Virus record (IMG/VR): IMGVR_UViG_3300036832_000455
Location: 1 to 64,000 of that record
DNA: 64,000 bases
Direction: 5' to 3' (one strand)
From: a virus
The notes beneath the pieces were generated by a model. That model did no database searches and had not been told where the DNA came from. It worked only from the letters and a program-made list of their open reading frames with translations. This document shows, one piece after another, positions 54,019 through 63,327 of this stretch; within the stretch, counting starts at the first letter, position 1; the number at the start of each line of letters is the position of its first letter. Made by a program: the position numbers and the translations under genes.

Positions 54019-54040
54019 GTGAGCGGGGGCTACCGCTCAC
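54019..54040 (-). terminator. Terminator of the minus-strand tail operon
   Basis: GTGAGCGG-6 nt-CCGCTCAC, an 8-bp stem 36 bases after the stop of the last minus-strand gene; likely the end of the tail transcript. Confidence 0.55.
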
Positions 54041-54076
54041 AATGTAACCCATGACTGGAGGAAACAAGAGTCAGGG

Positions 54077-55156
54077 CTACTCGGTACAGACCCAGAGCCA
54101 GCCATCTCCAACTGGCGGCAGCGCCAGAGATACCCAGTGCTCAAGAGATGCTTGGGTCATTCGTATGTCACGTCGGACTGGGGTGGTCCAATGCTCCAGA
54201 GCTGCCTGGGTCATCATCTCAAAGGTGACCGTAATGATCGGTCCCCACTGCTCGAGGGCTGTCTGAGTCAACCAGACATTAAGTGTGCTAGAACTACCAC
54301 CCCACTGCTCAAGAGCTGCCTGTGTTAGCTGAACACTCCGTACTGATGGTGTGTACCAGTGCTCGAAAGATGCTTGTGTCAGCCAGACCTGAGTACTAAG
54401 CGATGGGACGAGAGACCACTGCTCAATAATCATCTGAGTCAGCTGAACATTAACACCGGTCGCTAGAGGACCGATCCACTGGTCGACTGCAATCTGCGTT
54501 AGGTTAGCTGTAGGTGTAGGATTCGTCCCCCACTGGTCAACTACAAACTGAGTACCTATCTCGTAGGTAGGAGGAGTAGCACCTGAAGTAAAGCCGCTAG
54601 TAAAACCGGCTGGGACCGCTCCGACGAATGCAGTGTCACCAAAGTTAGCCGTAACACTAAACGTAGCAGCTGCTGTAGTACCTACCCATCCATAAAGCGG
54701 TCTTGCTCCGGCGATTGGAGCGATCGAAAATCCGCCTACGCCTGTCGCAGGGTTAGCTGCAGCACTACCATTCCAGTTACCAGAAGGGGCTACTCTAAAC
54801 CAGATCAGATTGTTGGTAAGGTCAAGAGCTATGCCAGTGACGTCGCCGTTTGTCCGAGCTCCAATCGACCCCAGAGAGGTAGCGTTGTTGACAGTAATAG
54901 CACCGTTAATGTTGGTAATAGTACTGTTGACGCCACTAGCTGCGTTCGTCGACAGGACGGCAGCTGCGTTGGCTAGGCCAGCCCCGGCAGAAGCTATCCA
55001 TGTAGTATGGGTGTACTCGAAGTAGAACTTACCTGTAATGTTACGATCTAGAGTACGGACGCCTCCTGCAGCCGTAGCGGCCGACACAGTGAGGTTATTA
55101 GTCCCACTGAGGGTGACGTTTAATCTGTCCGTAGTACTCCAGGTAGTGTTGGCCAT
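54077..55156 (-). CDS. SPRY-like domain protein with TQxxxEQW repeats
   Basis: In this 359-residue protein the N-terminal ~190 residues look like a SPRY/lectin-type beta sandwich (GKFYFEYTHTTWIASAGAGL, IALDLTNNLIWFRVAPSGNW, RPLYGWVGTT). Residues ~195-345 hold eight imperfect repeats, about 18-20 residues each, with core LTQAALEQW or LTQIAVDQW; the last is MTQASLEHW. Similar TQ..vE repeat tails occur in phage tail proteins. Last gene of the tail operon, so a receptor-binding or tail-fibre role is likely. Confidence 0.65.
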   Translation of the reverse strand: MANTTWSTTDRLNVTLSGTNNLTVSAATAAGGVRTLDRNITGKFYFEYTHTTWIASAGAGLANAAAVLSTNAASGVNSTITNINGAITVNNATSLGSIGARTNGDVTGIALDLTNNLIWFRVAPSGNWNGSAAANPATGVGGFSIAPIAGARPLYGWVGTTAAATFSVTANFGDTAFVGAVPAGFTSGFTSGATPPTYEIGTQFVVDQWGTNPTPTANLTQIAVDQWIGPLATGVNVQLTQMIIEQWSLVPSLSTQVWLTQASFEHWYTPSVRSVQLTQAALEQWGGSSSTLNVWLTQTALEQWGPIITVTFEMMTQAALEHWTTPVRRDIRMTQASLEHWVSLALPPVGDGWLWVCTE

Positions 55157-55170
55157 CGGGCTTTAACGAC

Positions 55171-56643
55171 TTACGACGTGACTATGGGGCCGGCTTGGAT
55201 AGCATTCAGAGCGGGGCCAGTCCAAGCAGCCCCTGTATTAGGATCGTTGATGTCAGATCGCCACAGCCATTGGAATCCAGTACCCAGAGCTGTAGGGGTC
55301 GATTGAACGGTAGTAGATCCGCTCCTGAGTTGGACAGCAGCTCCTCTTGTCCCAGCGTCACTCTTCTCAACGAACCCTCTAGTGGTCACTAGGATAGCTG
55401 CTGGAATAGGAGCTGTTCCAAACCCGTAGAAGTCGACATCACCTACGTTCGAGTCATAGACGTACGTTGCGGTACCGTCCTGTTGAGCTTCGTTGACGTA
55501 TTCGCAATTCAAAGTTGCGGTAACAGTAACTGTAGATACCTTCATGTTGGCAGAGGCAAGAGCATTTGCAGTGAGGGTACTAGGTGGGAAGCTAGCATAC
55601 GCCACTGTAGCTGAATACAAATTATTAAGGGTCTGTACGTTAAACGTAATTGTAGCGTCTTGGTCGAACGCGAGCCAGTAGGTCTGACCTGCAGTCACAG
55701 ATAGAGGAGGTGTGAATGTTACGGTATTAATACCGGCAACCGGGTTAGTAGTCTCGCTAGAGGTTGCAAGTAAGACGTTTCTAGTACTGTCATATATTGC
55801 AGCTTTTACATGCCCTGTGGCAGCGCTGGGCACAGCGAAAGTTGCACTTCCAATGGTCCCTGTATGTGATACCGTAAATGGAGCTGCTATCAAAGCGCCA
55901 GCTGCCTGAGCAGCCTGTGTTGAGAGGACCGCTACATTAACGCTAACAGTAGGTGGACTTGCGGCGAATTGCTTGCTTACGTCACTAACAGGCATTCGTG
56001 TGTAGCACCTGATATCACCGACCCACGGCACAGCGGTAGGATCACTTCTCCAGAGGAGATCGTCGATCTGCTGGAAGTTAGCTCCTGGATTCCCAGGCAT
56101 TCCGATAGTCAGTCGGTTGGCGTAGTTGTTGGTGGATCCAGCTCGAGTGTTTAGATTAATTGCCTGGAAGTCGTTAACATTATTGCCGTTACGGCGGACC
56201 GTGATCGAGCCCGCAGTATTGTGGATGACGACCTCTATTTCATAGGCGATCCAAATGTTGCCGGCGGTTACTGCTGTCGGCCACTGGACAAGTATGGTGG
56301 GAGTTGTAGTCATAGCTCCGGACGCAAGGAACATACGACCGTTGCCGTCAAATGCCACGAAGCATTGAGCGCTAGCACCGTCGTTAAGCTGGAAACACGC
56401 AGAAACAGAGGTGTTGCCCAGTGAGGCGTTCTGATAGAAGCCAAATACCAGGTGGTGGACGCTATCGTTGTTGCCAGAGCTCTTCACTAGTTGACCTCCC
56501 TGAAAAGAGGTCAGACCACATGCCCTGCTGCCAGTAAATCTACCAGTGGTCAGTGCAGTGAACCCGGAACCGCTGTCCCAATAACCGGCGAGAGCATCAG
56601 CCGGGACGGCATAGCTGTCGAAGCCATCTCCAAACATGTACAT
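55171..56643 (-). CDS. Tail fibre/receptor-binding protein, paralogue 1
   Basis: Its 490 residues parallel those of the next gene: start MYMFGDGFDSYA, a concanavalin-like N-terminal domain (SVHHLVFGFYQNAS, WIAYEIEVVIHNTAGSITVR), a shared hinge LLWRSDPTAVPWVGDIRCYT, and a C-terminal beta domain (TYVYDSNVGDVDFYGFG; GFVEKSDAGTRGAAVQLRSG). The inner segment (~230-380) differs between the two. Lectin-like fold and position suggest surface binding to host glycan; not proven. Confidence 0.7.
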   Translation of the reverse strand: MYMFGDGFDSYAVPADALAGYWDSGSGFTALTTGRFTGSRACGLTSFQGGQLVKSSGNNDSVHHLVFGFYQNASLGNTSVSACFQLNDGASAQCFVAFDGNGRMFLASGAMTTTPTILVQWPTAVTAGNIWIAYEIEVVIHNTAGSITVRRNGNNVNDFQAINLNTRAGSTNNYANRLTIGMPGNPGANFQQIDDLLWRSDPTAVPWVGDIRCYTRMPVSDVSKQFAASPPTVSVNVAVLSTQAAQAAGALIAAPFTVSHTGTIGSATFAVPSAATGHVKAAIYDSTRNVLLATSSETTNPVAGINTVTFTPPLSVTAGQTYWLAFDQDATITFNVQTLNNLYSATVAYASFPPSTLTANALASANMKVSTVTVTATLNCEYVNEAQQDGTATYVYDSNVGDVDFYGFGTAPIPAAILVTTRGFVEKSDAGTRGAAVQLRSGSTTVQSTPTALGTGFQWLWRSDINDPNTGAAWTGPALNAIQAGPIVTS

Positions 56644-56660
56644 GTCTCTGACTCCTACTG

Positions 56661-58148
56661 CTACGATACTACGGTAGGACCGATCTGGACGCTATTGACA
56701 GCTGTTGAAACCCAGGGTGCCCCGGTATTCGGGTCGTTAGCATCTGTGCGCCATATCCATCCCCAGTTAGTGCCGAGGAAGATAGGAGTGGCCTGAACAG
56801 TAGTAGCACCGCTCTTCAGCTGGATGGAACCTGTCTTAGCTCCAGCGTCCGACTTCTCGAAGTACCCTCTGACTGTGGTACAGACCGTACTAGCCGGCGT
56901 ACCAGGTAACCCCGAAATCCCGTAGAAGTCCGCATCTCCTGGAAGATTATCGTACACGTAGGTAGTAGTTGCATCTTGCTGCGGTTCAGATACCAGACTG
57001 TAATTTCCAGCTGTAAGGTTAATAACGCCTCCAGGACAAGAAGCGGCACTACCCAGCGGGTATGTTGGAAGTGCTGGATTAGCTACGGGGAAGGTTGCGT
57101 AAGGCATTGGAAAGTTCACAGCTCCAAACGTAGTGTTGTTGAATGGCAAGTTAGCTAACGCAGCATCTGAGCAGAAAGCCAGAAAGTAGTAAGTGTTAGG
57201 AGTGAGAGTAGGAGCGGTCGTGAAGGTAAAAGTATTGGTACCTAATACCAGACCTGTAAGAGGGTTAGAGGTTGCTACTACAGCTCCTGGTCCTCCGTTC
57301 GGCCCGGTAGTGTCATAAATCGCAGCCATGACATGACCTGCAGAGGTAGCGGCCGGCGTAAGAGTCGCCGACTGCAATACTCCTCCTCCAGCAGTCAGGA
57401 ACCTCTGACACTGAAGGCAATTGGCGTTCAGACCAACGACGCTCCCTGAGCCCATGTTTACGGCTATGGTACTGACGTTCTTGCTAAACTGAACTGACTG
57501 GTCTGACGCTGGCATCCTCGTATAGCACCGAATATCCCCTACCCAAGGTACGGCCGTTGGATCGGAACGCCACAAGAAGTCGTCTATGATCCAGGTCGGT
57601 CCTCCAGCCGTTTGAGCTCCTATCTGGATCCTGTTCGCATAGTTGTTAGCTGTACCACCTCGAGTGTTCAAGGCGGTAGCTGTAAAGTCGTTAGAGGTAT
57701 TACCGTTCTTTCGGACTGAAATACTACCTGCTGTGTTGTGGACCACCACCTCTATCTCGTACGCATTCCAGTTGTTTATACCTGTTATGGCTGTCGGCCA
57801 GGTAGCAATAACAGTACCCCCTATGCCCCCTGAGAGTAGGAGTAGCGCACCATCACTTCTGAATTCTACCGTACACTGAGCAGCACCAACATCGCTAATC
57901 TGTATGTACATTCCTATGTTAGTGCCTGATAGAGCAGTAGTATGGTCGTATGCGAACACGAAGTGATGGACGGAGTCATTGCTGTTACTGCTCTTTACCA
58001 ATCCTGCAGTGTTACCACCGTACTGTAGACCCCTGGAGCCTACAAATCTACCCGGGACTATTGCAGGACCTACAGCAGAGTCCCAGTACCCTGCCGCAGC
58101 ATCGCCTACAGCTGAGTACAGGTCGAAGCCGTCACCGAAGTAGTACAT
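56661..58148 (-). CDS. Tail fibre/receptor-binding protein, paralogue 2
   Basis: This 495-residue tandem paralogue of the gene at 55171 is similar in the N-terminal ~215 residues (FGDGFDLYSAV, HHFVFAYDHT, WNAYEIEVVVHNTAGSISVR, LWRSDPTAVPWVGDIRCYT) and the C-terminal ~90 (TYVYDNLPGDADFYGISG), and differs in the middle. This pattern fits duplication followed by divergence of the exposed part. It follows the tail tip gene, where fibres are expected. Confidence 0.7.
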   Translation of the reverse strand: MYYFGDGFDLYSAVGDAAAGYWDSAVGPAIVPGRFVGSRGLQYGGNTAGLVKSSNSNDSVHHFVFAYDHTTALSGTNIGMYIQISDVGAAQCTVEFRSDGALLLLSGGIGGTVIATWPTAITGINNWNAYEIEVVVHNTAGSISVRKNGNTSNDFTATALNTRGGTANNYANRIQIGAQTAGGPTWIIDDFLWRSDPTAVPWVGDIRCYTRMPASDQSVQFSKNVSTIAVNMGSGSVVGLNANCLQCQRFLTAGGGVLQSATLTPAATSAGHVMAAIYDTTGPNGGPGAVVATSNPLTGLVLGTNTFTFTTAPTLTPNTYYFLAFCSDAALANLPFNNTTFGAVNFPMPYATFPVANPALPTYPLGSAASCPGGVINLTAGNYSLVSEPQQDATTTYVYDNLPGDADFYGISGLPGTPASTVCTTVRGYFEKSDAGAKTGSIQLKSGATTVQATPIFLGTNWGWIWRTDANDPNTGAPWVSTAVNSVQIGPTVVS

Positions 58149-61115
58149 CTAGTGCAACCCTTCAAGTGAGAAGTTGAAGCCCTGGAATGTAGCATCCACA
58201 GTAACACTAGCCTGAACTGCAAGCTCGTCGCCTGGATTGAATGTCACAACAGCACCGCCTGTCGTAGTAAACGTTGCAAGATTTCGTCCTACGGACCCAG
58301 AGGGGAACACAACTGTTCCTACAGAGGAGCCGTTCCGCAGCACTTGAAAAGTAACTGTTGCTGTAGGAGCAACACCGTCAATGTCGCCACGAGACCCTGC
58401 GAAGTTACCTTGGAACTGGACTGTGTAGTCTATAGGCAAGCTAAACAAAATCTCGGCTGAGTTAGGCTTCCTGACCTGTAGGCTGTAGTAAGGTGCAAAG
58501 CGGTTTTGCATCGTGGGTGTCGGGACGGTAGCATTCACCCCAGCGGTATTGACGCTATTACCTGTAGCATTCGTCGCCACGAGGAAATACGTATACTGTC
58601 CGCCAGTGGGTAGACCAGTATCATTGTAGCCTAGAGTCCCTCCACTAACCGTTGCTATCAGAGCGGCAGAGGTAAACGCTTGGCTAAGTCCTGGTGCCCG
58701 ATAGACCTTATAGGATGTTACTCCATCAGTACCAGCATTAGCACTCCAGGCTAAGGCGACTTGACTGTTACCCGCAGTGGCTGTCAGACCCGTTGGCCTT
58801 GCTGGTACAGTACCTCCTCCTGAACCTCCCGTCCCTGAGAACACCACTAAACTAGTATCCCAGGAGCTTTGAGCAAGTCCGTTAGCACTGATAGCTCTGA
58901 CTCTCGACTGGTAGTTAGTGCTAGGAACAGCAGGCGCTAGAACGTAGCTCGTAGAGGCTGATCCTACAGATGCATCGGCAGCAGTCCATGTCACACCACT
59001 GTCGTTGGAGTACTGCACTTCATAGTTGCCGAGACTTGGACCAGTAGATGCAGTCCAGCTAGTAGTCATATCTATCAAGGACGACCCGTCGCCTTGTACG
59101 ACAGTACTAGCTTCTAGTGCGATGCCAGTTGGGGGATTGATGGTGTATGCAGTGCCCTTAGGCGTATAGGTGTAAGCTGTAACATCTGCAATGTCTTGCT
59201 GGCGTTGACCGAACGTGTTGAAGCTAGTCAGCTTGACGTAGATGGTCTTGCCTATCCACTCTGTCGGAAGGCTGTACTTCACGACCACAGAAGGATCAAC
59301 GCGGGAGAATACTGCACCTGCGAGATGTGCTTCATTGACAGACTGGTACTGAGGCCGCCGCAAATACGTTAGGTTGTACGTATTTGAACCTGTAGACGCA
59401 ACAGTACCCCAGGATAGTACTTCATCGTCGATCGTGGATGCCGTCGTGCCAGCATCCGCGTCCCCATGAGTGATGCCGGTAGGAAGAGCCATACCGCTTA
59501 TCTGCATATCGACAGACAGCGTATTAGTATTATCAGGGTCCGTTGTAGCCATCGGCAGAGGGTTCTGCAGGACGCCTTGTGCAGTCGGTTGAGATATGGT
59601 CCCTGAGTCTGCATAGTTCAAACCGTCTATGCTGAGCCAAACTTCTGCTCCGCCCCAGCTCGAGCCGCCACTGGCACCGATCCAGACTTCAGGCGGTCCC
59701 CCGGTAACGCTAGCAGGCGGCTCAATGATCATAGGCTGATTGACATCGCCGGGATCAGCATACTGATCAATGCCAGGATCAAAGATGCTAACCGGCTGAT
59801 TAGGCATTGTCGTAGCAAAGTCAGGAGCAAACGCAGTAGCGCCAACAGGATACGGAAACTCTTCAGCCTTGACGTCCAGATTGCCCTTATCGTCCTCTGC
59901 GACCTCAGTGATCCTAACGGGGAACCTAACCAGCCCAATGTTAGGCTCAGTAATGGTAACAAGGTCTCCTGGCTCTAACAAGATATAAGAATAGCCCAGC
60001 TTGAATGAGTACGTATTGCGGATCGACGTCATCCGCTGCCCAACCAAGCTGGCAATCACCTTGGCCACGTTGGGATCACAGATCTCTGAGGCCGAGACCG
60101 TTTGAGACTGCAACTGCCCGAACTCCTGAACTGAAGCTAGATCCTCCCAGTATTGTGGGTTCGAGTCGTAGTAGTTGTTACGGTCTATGCAATCCACCTC
60201 TACACGGTTGTAACCGTCACGAGGATCGAGACGCTCGAACGTGATAGGATCCTGATCTTTGCTGGCACTCTCAAAGACGAAGTCGTCGTATCCCAGGTCG
60301 TAGATGGGATTTATGTCGGGATTCCAGAAGACAAGCCCGTCCGAAACTGGGAACCACGATAAGGGCTTGAACTTGAGAGCCGTTCCTGACCAGAAGATCC
60401 AGGTGTTAGATAGAGTAGCCCAGCGCTGCAATATAGACAAGGCCTGATCCTGAGAGTCGATCATAGGAGATGCCATGAGGCATTGCCCTTGGCAATAGTT
60501 CTTGTAGTCATCATGCGTGGTCGAATCAACATAAGGCAGCATATCAGGATCTAGGCCGTAGCGGGGATTACCGATGAAGTCCCAGATGATGTCTGCAAAA
60601 TTAGCGTCGTGCGACACGTCATATCCATCCGGCCTAGGCGGTATGGACCCTGTCATTACACCCATGATCTCAAAGTTCATAGAGGGCAAGGTAGCGGATG
60701 TACCCAGATCAAAAATGGCTGCGTACAGATTGGCAGTATTGGCATAGGCCATATCATCTATGGTTGCTGGCTGACTAGGAGTACCCGTCTGGTAGCTTAG
60801 CCACAGAGTAGCCAGAGTTGTGACACTGTTATTGGAGAACACCCTACCAACGGACTGTATCGGACCTTCACACAAGCCCAACACGATCGAAGCGTAGTAC
60901 TCTGTCGTCGAACTTCCTTTTCCTCCTCCCTTACCACCCTTACCGCTCTTCTTGTGCCAGGCTATAAAGTTCCTAGCGTCAATCAGGTTAGGAGCCAGCT
61001 TGTTAGTACCCCACAGCAAAGTAATAGGGAGACCAGCAGTGCTGGTTTGGATCTGCATAGTCGTGTAGTCAGGCTGCGACTGAGATTTCGAAGTCGAACC
61101 AAACAGACCGGCCAT
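58149..61115 (-). CDS. Tail tip / host specificity protein (phage-tail_3 type)
   Basis: This 988-residue protein is the large tail-tip component. Early segments (QTSTAGLPITLLWGTNKLAP, TTEYYASIVLGLCEGPIQSV) and DVSHDANFADIIWDFIGNPR, YGLDPDMLPY, VGQRMTSIRNTYSFKLGYSY match the GTA gp15/TipJ-like tail proteins. The last ~350 residues carry two fibronectin type III-like repeats (near ~680-775 and ~790-880) and a beta-rich end. It follows the NlpC/P60 gene as in related phages. It should mediate contact and DNA delivery. Confidence 0.83.
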   Translation of the reverse strand: MAGLFGSTSKSQSQPDYTTMQIQTSTAGLPITLLWGTNKLAPNLIDARNFIAWHKKSGKGGKGGGKGSSTTEYYASIVLGLCEGPIQSVGRVFSNNSVTTLATLWLSYQTGTPSQPATIDDMAYANTANLYAAIFDLGTSATLPSMNFEIMGVMTGSIPPRPDGYDVSHDANFADIIWDFIGNPRYGLDPDMLPYVDSTTHDDYKNYCQGQCLMASPMIDSQDQALSILQRWATLSNTWIFWSGTALKFKPLSWFPVSDGLVFWNPDINPIYDLGYDDFVFESASKDQDPITFERLDPRDGYNRVEVDCIDRNNYYDSNPQYWEDLASVQEFGQLQSQTVSASEICDPNVAKVIASLVGQRMTSIRNTYSFKLGYSYILLEPGDLVTITEPNIGLVRFPVRITEVAEDDKGNLDVKAEEFPYPVGATAFAPDFATTMPNQPVSIFDPGIDQYADPGDVNQPMIIEPPASVTGGPPEVWIGASGGSSWGGAEVWLSIDGLNYADSGTISQPTAQGVLQNPLPMATTDPDNTNTLSVDMQISGMALPTGITHGDADAGTTASTIDDEVLSWGTVASTGSNTYNLTYLRRPQYQSVNEAHLAGAVFSRVDPSVVVKYSLPTEWIGKTIYVKLTSFNTFGQRQQDIADVTAYTYTPKGTAYTINPPTGIALEASTVVQGDGSSLIDMTTSWTASTGPSLGNYEVQYSNDSGVTWTAADASVGSASTSYVLAPAVPSTNYQSRVRAISANGLAQSSWDTSLVVFSGTGGSGGGTVPARPTGLTATAGNSQVALAWSANAGTDGVTSYKVYRAPGLSQAFTSAALIATVSGGTLGYNDTGLPTGGQYTYFLVATNATGNSVNTAGVNATVPTPTMQNRFAPYYSLQVRKPNSAEILFSLPIDYTVQFQGNFAGSRGDIDGVAPTATVTFQVLRNGSSVGTVVFPSGSVGRNLATFTTTGGAVVTFNPGDELAVQASVTVDATFQGFNFSLEGLH

Positions 61116-61117
61116 TG

Positions 61118-61702
61118 TTAGTTCGCTCCGTACTTCTCGCGCAGACGAGCCCAGATGTCGAAGAACTTAGTAGGCCGAGGAGACTTACCATCCCTCAGAT
61201 AGCATAGCCACGAAGCACTCAACATCTCAGGGAACGTAACCCTGTGCAGAGATGACGCCTGCATGACCTTATGCTCGTCTAACACAATGCCGCCGTGTGA
61301 AAAGCATCTACCGAACCTCCACAGCACAATGTCTCCTGGCTTGGGCCTCTCTACTTCCACGGCCATTTCGTTCAGCCAGCCGAGGTACCGTTCTGTTCCT
61401 ACATGTAGGTGCCAATCAGGAGAGTACGGTCTAGGATCGAAAGGCTTGAAGATCCCTGCGTCTACCCAGCACCTTACTAGGAGCATTGAGCAGTCGACAC
61501 AACCTTTCGGTCCCTTGATGTCGCCTTGCTGCCTGTAGGGGGTCTTATCCCACGACCAGGCTTCCTTCAAGATCGCCAAGCGTTGGACCCGTTCGACTTC
61601 TGCAGTCACAGGTATAGTAGCCGGTTCTACATCAGGCATGAAGGGGTCGGTAACATGAGGGTCAAATACCGCATCAGGCGGTGCTATTCCGATTCGTGCC
61701 AT
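61118..61702 (-). CDS. Tail-associated NlpC/P60 peptidase
   Basis: ATG 61702 (GGAGAC upstream, just after the preceding gene's stop) is used instead of an ATG at 61828 lying inside that gene. One hundred and ninety-four residues. Catalytic residues: Cys in GPKGCVDCSMLLVRCW, His in FSHGGIVLDEHK, with a Pro/Gly turn KPGDIVLWRF. NlpC/P60 peptidases at the tail tip cut peptidoglycan during DNA entry. Order DUF2163, NlpC/P60, tail tip is that of GTA-like tails. Confidence 0.85.
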   Translation of the reverse strand: MARIGIAPPDAVFDPHVTDPFMPDVEPATIPVTAEVERVQRLAILKEAWSWDKTPYRQQGDIKGPKGCVDCSMLLVRCWVDAGIFKPFDPRPYSPDWHLHVGTERYLGWLNEMAVEVERPKPGDIVLWRFGRCFSHGGIVLDEHKVMQASSLHRVTFPEMLSASWLCYLRDGKSPRPTKFFDIWARLREKYGAN

Positions 61703-61715
61703 CAGTTTGTCTCCG

Positions 61716-62579
61716 TTAGATCGAGAACGTTGCAGGTGGGATGTACGGGAAGCCTCTGAAGTTCTGCAGATTGTTAAAGAACGCGCAGCCATGAGACCCT
61801 CTGGTTTTATCACACCCAAACGTTGCACTGAACGTATCTCCTGGGTTCGGCTGAGTATACAGCATTGACGCTAATACCACTCCATCAAAGCCGCAATTCG
61901 TTATAGACCTCCTCTGCCCTACAGCTGCACCCGAATTGAACGTGGCAAACCCATCCTTAAACTGCAAAGCCAAACCGCCGGTAGGATCGCTCGTCCAAAA
62001 GATCTTGAGACGATCTGCGTGGTCGACTGTAGCAGTCCAAGTAAAGGCGCTTGCCAATCTGGTACACCCTACCGAATACAAGGGCCAGATGCAGTTAAGT
62101 TCGTATCTGTTCTTCGGCATCTGTTGGAGCATCTTGGCGTTGCGGCTATTCCATGTTACTTGAACACCTCTAGCCCCTCCAGATACTTTCCCTCCTACTC
62201 CGAACCACAGGTCCACAAGGCCTAACGATGTGTCACCAGGAGTAGGCATAACGGCTCGTTGCAGCCAGATCTCGCTATTGTCAAAGAAGCCATTGTGGAT
62301 CATCTGCTTGATATTGCCTGGACCGTAATCTTGGCCGCTAGAGGCAATGCTCATATCCATCGTGCTAACTTCCAGGTCGTTCTTGATCGACCAAGAAGTC
62401 CTGGTTAGCAAAGGTCCTTGAGCATACCAGGTGTCGGATCCGAACGAGATGTTCTGGTCGAAGCTGGTGATGAATATCCACTGGTTGTACAGTGGGGAAT
62501 AGATCTTGAAAAGATCAGCCATGTAGTATGGCTCTTTGCTGAGCAGGAATGCTACCATAGTGTTAGCTGCTGAGCGCAT
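61716..62579 (-). CDS. DUF2163 / BR0599-type tail protein
   Basis: This 287-residue protein has the DUF2163 N-terminal pattern (ADLFKIYSPLYNQWIFITSF, WYAQGPLLTRTSW, EVSTMDMSIAS) and the BR0599-like C-terminus (CIWPLYSVGCTRL; FGCDKTRGSHGCAFFNNLQN, FRGFPYIPP) with several conserved Cys. Family members are hub or baseplate components in siphophages and GTAs. Sits between DUF2460-like and NlpC/P60 genes. Confidence 0.85.
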   Translation of the reverse strand: MRSAANTMVAFLLSKEPYYMADLFKIYSPLYNQWIFITSFDQNISFGSDTWYAQGPLLTRTSWSIKNDLEVSTMDMSIASSGQDYGPGNIKQMIHNGFFDNSEIWLQRAVMPTPGDTSLGLVDLWFGVGGKVSGGARGVQVTWNSRNAKMLQQMPKNRYELNCIWPLYSVGCTRLASAFTWTATVDHADRLKIFWTSDPTGGLALQFKDGFATFNSGAAVGQRRSITNCGFDGVVLASMLYTQPNPGDTFSATFGCDKTRGSHGCAFFNNLQNFRGFPYIPPATFSI

Positions 62580-62593
62580 AACCTACCTGCCCC

Positions 62594-63289
62594 CTACCCC
62601 TTTAGGCTCATCAAAGTGCAGCGCTTGATAGTCCACAGTCGATTAAATACCTTCTCGAATTCCAGACTGTTATCCTTGAACCTTGTGAGGTAGTAAAAGT
62701 GGAAATCCATCTGGATCAGTACTCCGCTGCCTGGAGCACTAGCGAAATTCAGTACCTGACTGTACGGCGCAGTGGGATCAATTGCCCAAGTAGCGGGATC
62801 CTGAAGTGCTCCACCAAGGTACACATTGATAGGCTGCGAAGTGTTGACATAACCTACAGGCTCGACAGTAAAGAAGCCTCCTGCTCCGTACGCCCGAGTG
62901 ATAGCAAACGACTGAGTGGTTCCATCTCCGTAGGCTATGCCAGTACCCACGATGGAGTTGTCGTCATCATCCTCGAATAGGAAGGGCTGAAGCATTCCTA
63001 CTTGTCCATACAAGCCCATCAAGGTTTTGATGTCACTACTCGTCTTGCCAGCTTGCCACGGTCCCGAATCATCGGGCAAGTACTCGTAGGTAAGATCCCA
63101 CTCCCACATCGGGAACGTCCAATATGTCACACGCGACTCGCGACCGCTTGCTGCCTGTGATACGCCTGCTGCAGTAACAGGACGTTTGATCACACTGAAC
63201 GCTAGGTTCAACTTAGGGTAGATGATAGGCGAGAATGGTACCCTAGGAGCGGGAGATCCCGACGTCGGCCTTGCAATTACGCCACTCAT
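62594..63289 (-). CDS. DUF2460-like tail protein, copy 2
   Basis: Two hundred and thirty-one residues, paralogous to the right-edge gene: both have AAGVSQAASGRESRVTYW- and NAGVYQAASGREVRVKFW-type N-termini, a WEWDLTY segment, an acidic DDDD or DPDDN loop, a VEPVGYVNTS segment, and a LEFEKVFNRLWTIKRCTLMS-type end. DUF2460 proteins form part of the tail distal hub. ATG 63289 overlaps the TGA of a short Met-Val frame in the repeat before it. Confidence 0.8.
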   Translation of the reverse strand: MSGVIARPTSGSPAPRVPFSPIIYPKLNLAFSVIKRPVTAAGVSQAASGRESRVTYWTFPMWEWDLTYEYLPDDSGPWQAGKTSSDIKTLMGLYGQVGMLQPFLFEDDDDNSIVGTGIAYGDGTTQSFAITRAYGAGGFFTVEPVGYVNTSQPINVYLGGALQDPATWAIDPTAPYSQVLNFASAPGSGVLIQMDFHFYYLTRFKDNSLEFEKVFNRLWTIKRCTLMSLKG

Positions 63290-63293
63290 GGTA

Positions 63294-63327
63294 CCATCAC
63301 CATCACCATCACCATCACCATCACCAT
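63294..63327 (-). repeat. Hexanucleotide tandem repeat (TGATGG)n between DUF2460 genes
   Basis: Five full copies of CCATCA plus CCAT on the plus strand, TGATGG on the coding strand, spanning the stop of the first gene and reaching 4 bases before the next start. It supplies several ATG/GTG triplets and GGTGAT stretches near the ribosome site. Confidence 0.9.

Noticed and set aside
63294-63327. Plus-strand reading as a poly-histidine (CATCAC) tag, suggesting a vector
   Set aside because: The tract lies between two minus-strand phage genes, has no plus-strand ORF context or vector sequence, and is explained as a TGATGG repeat on the coding strand.
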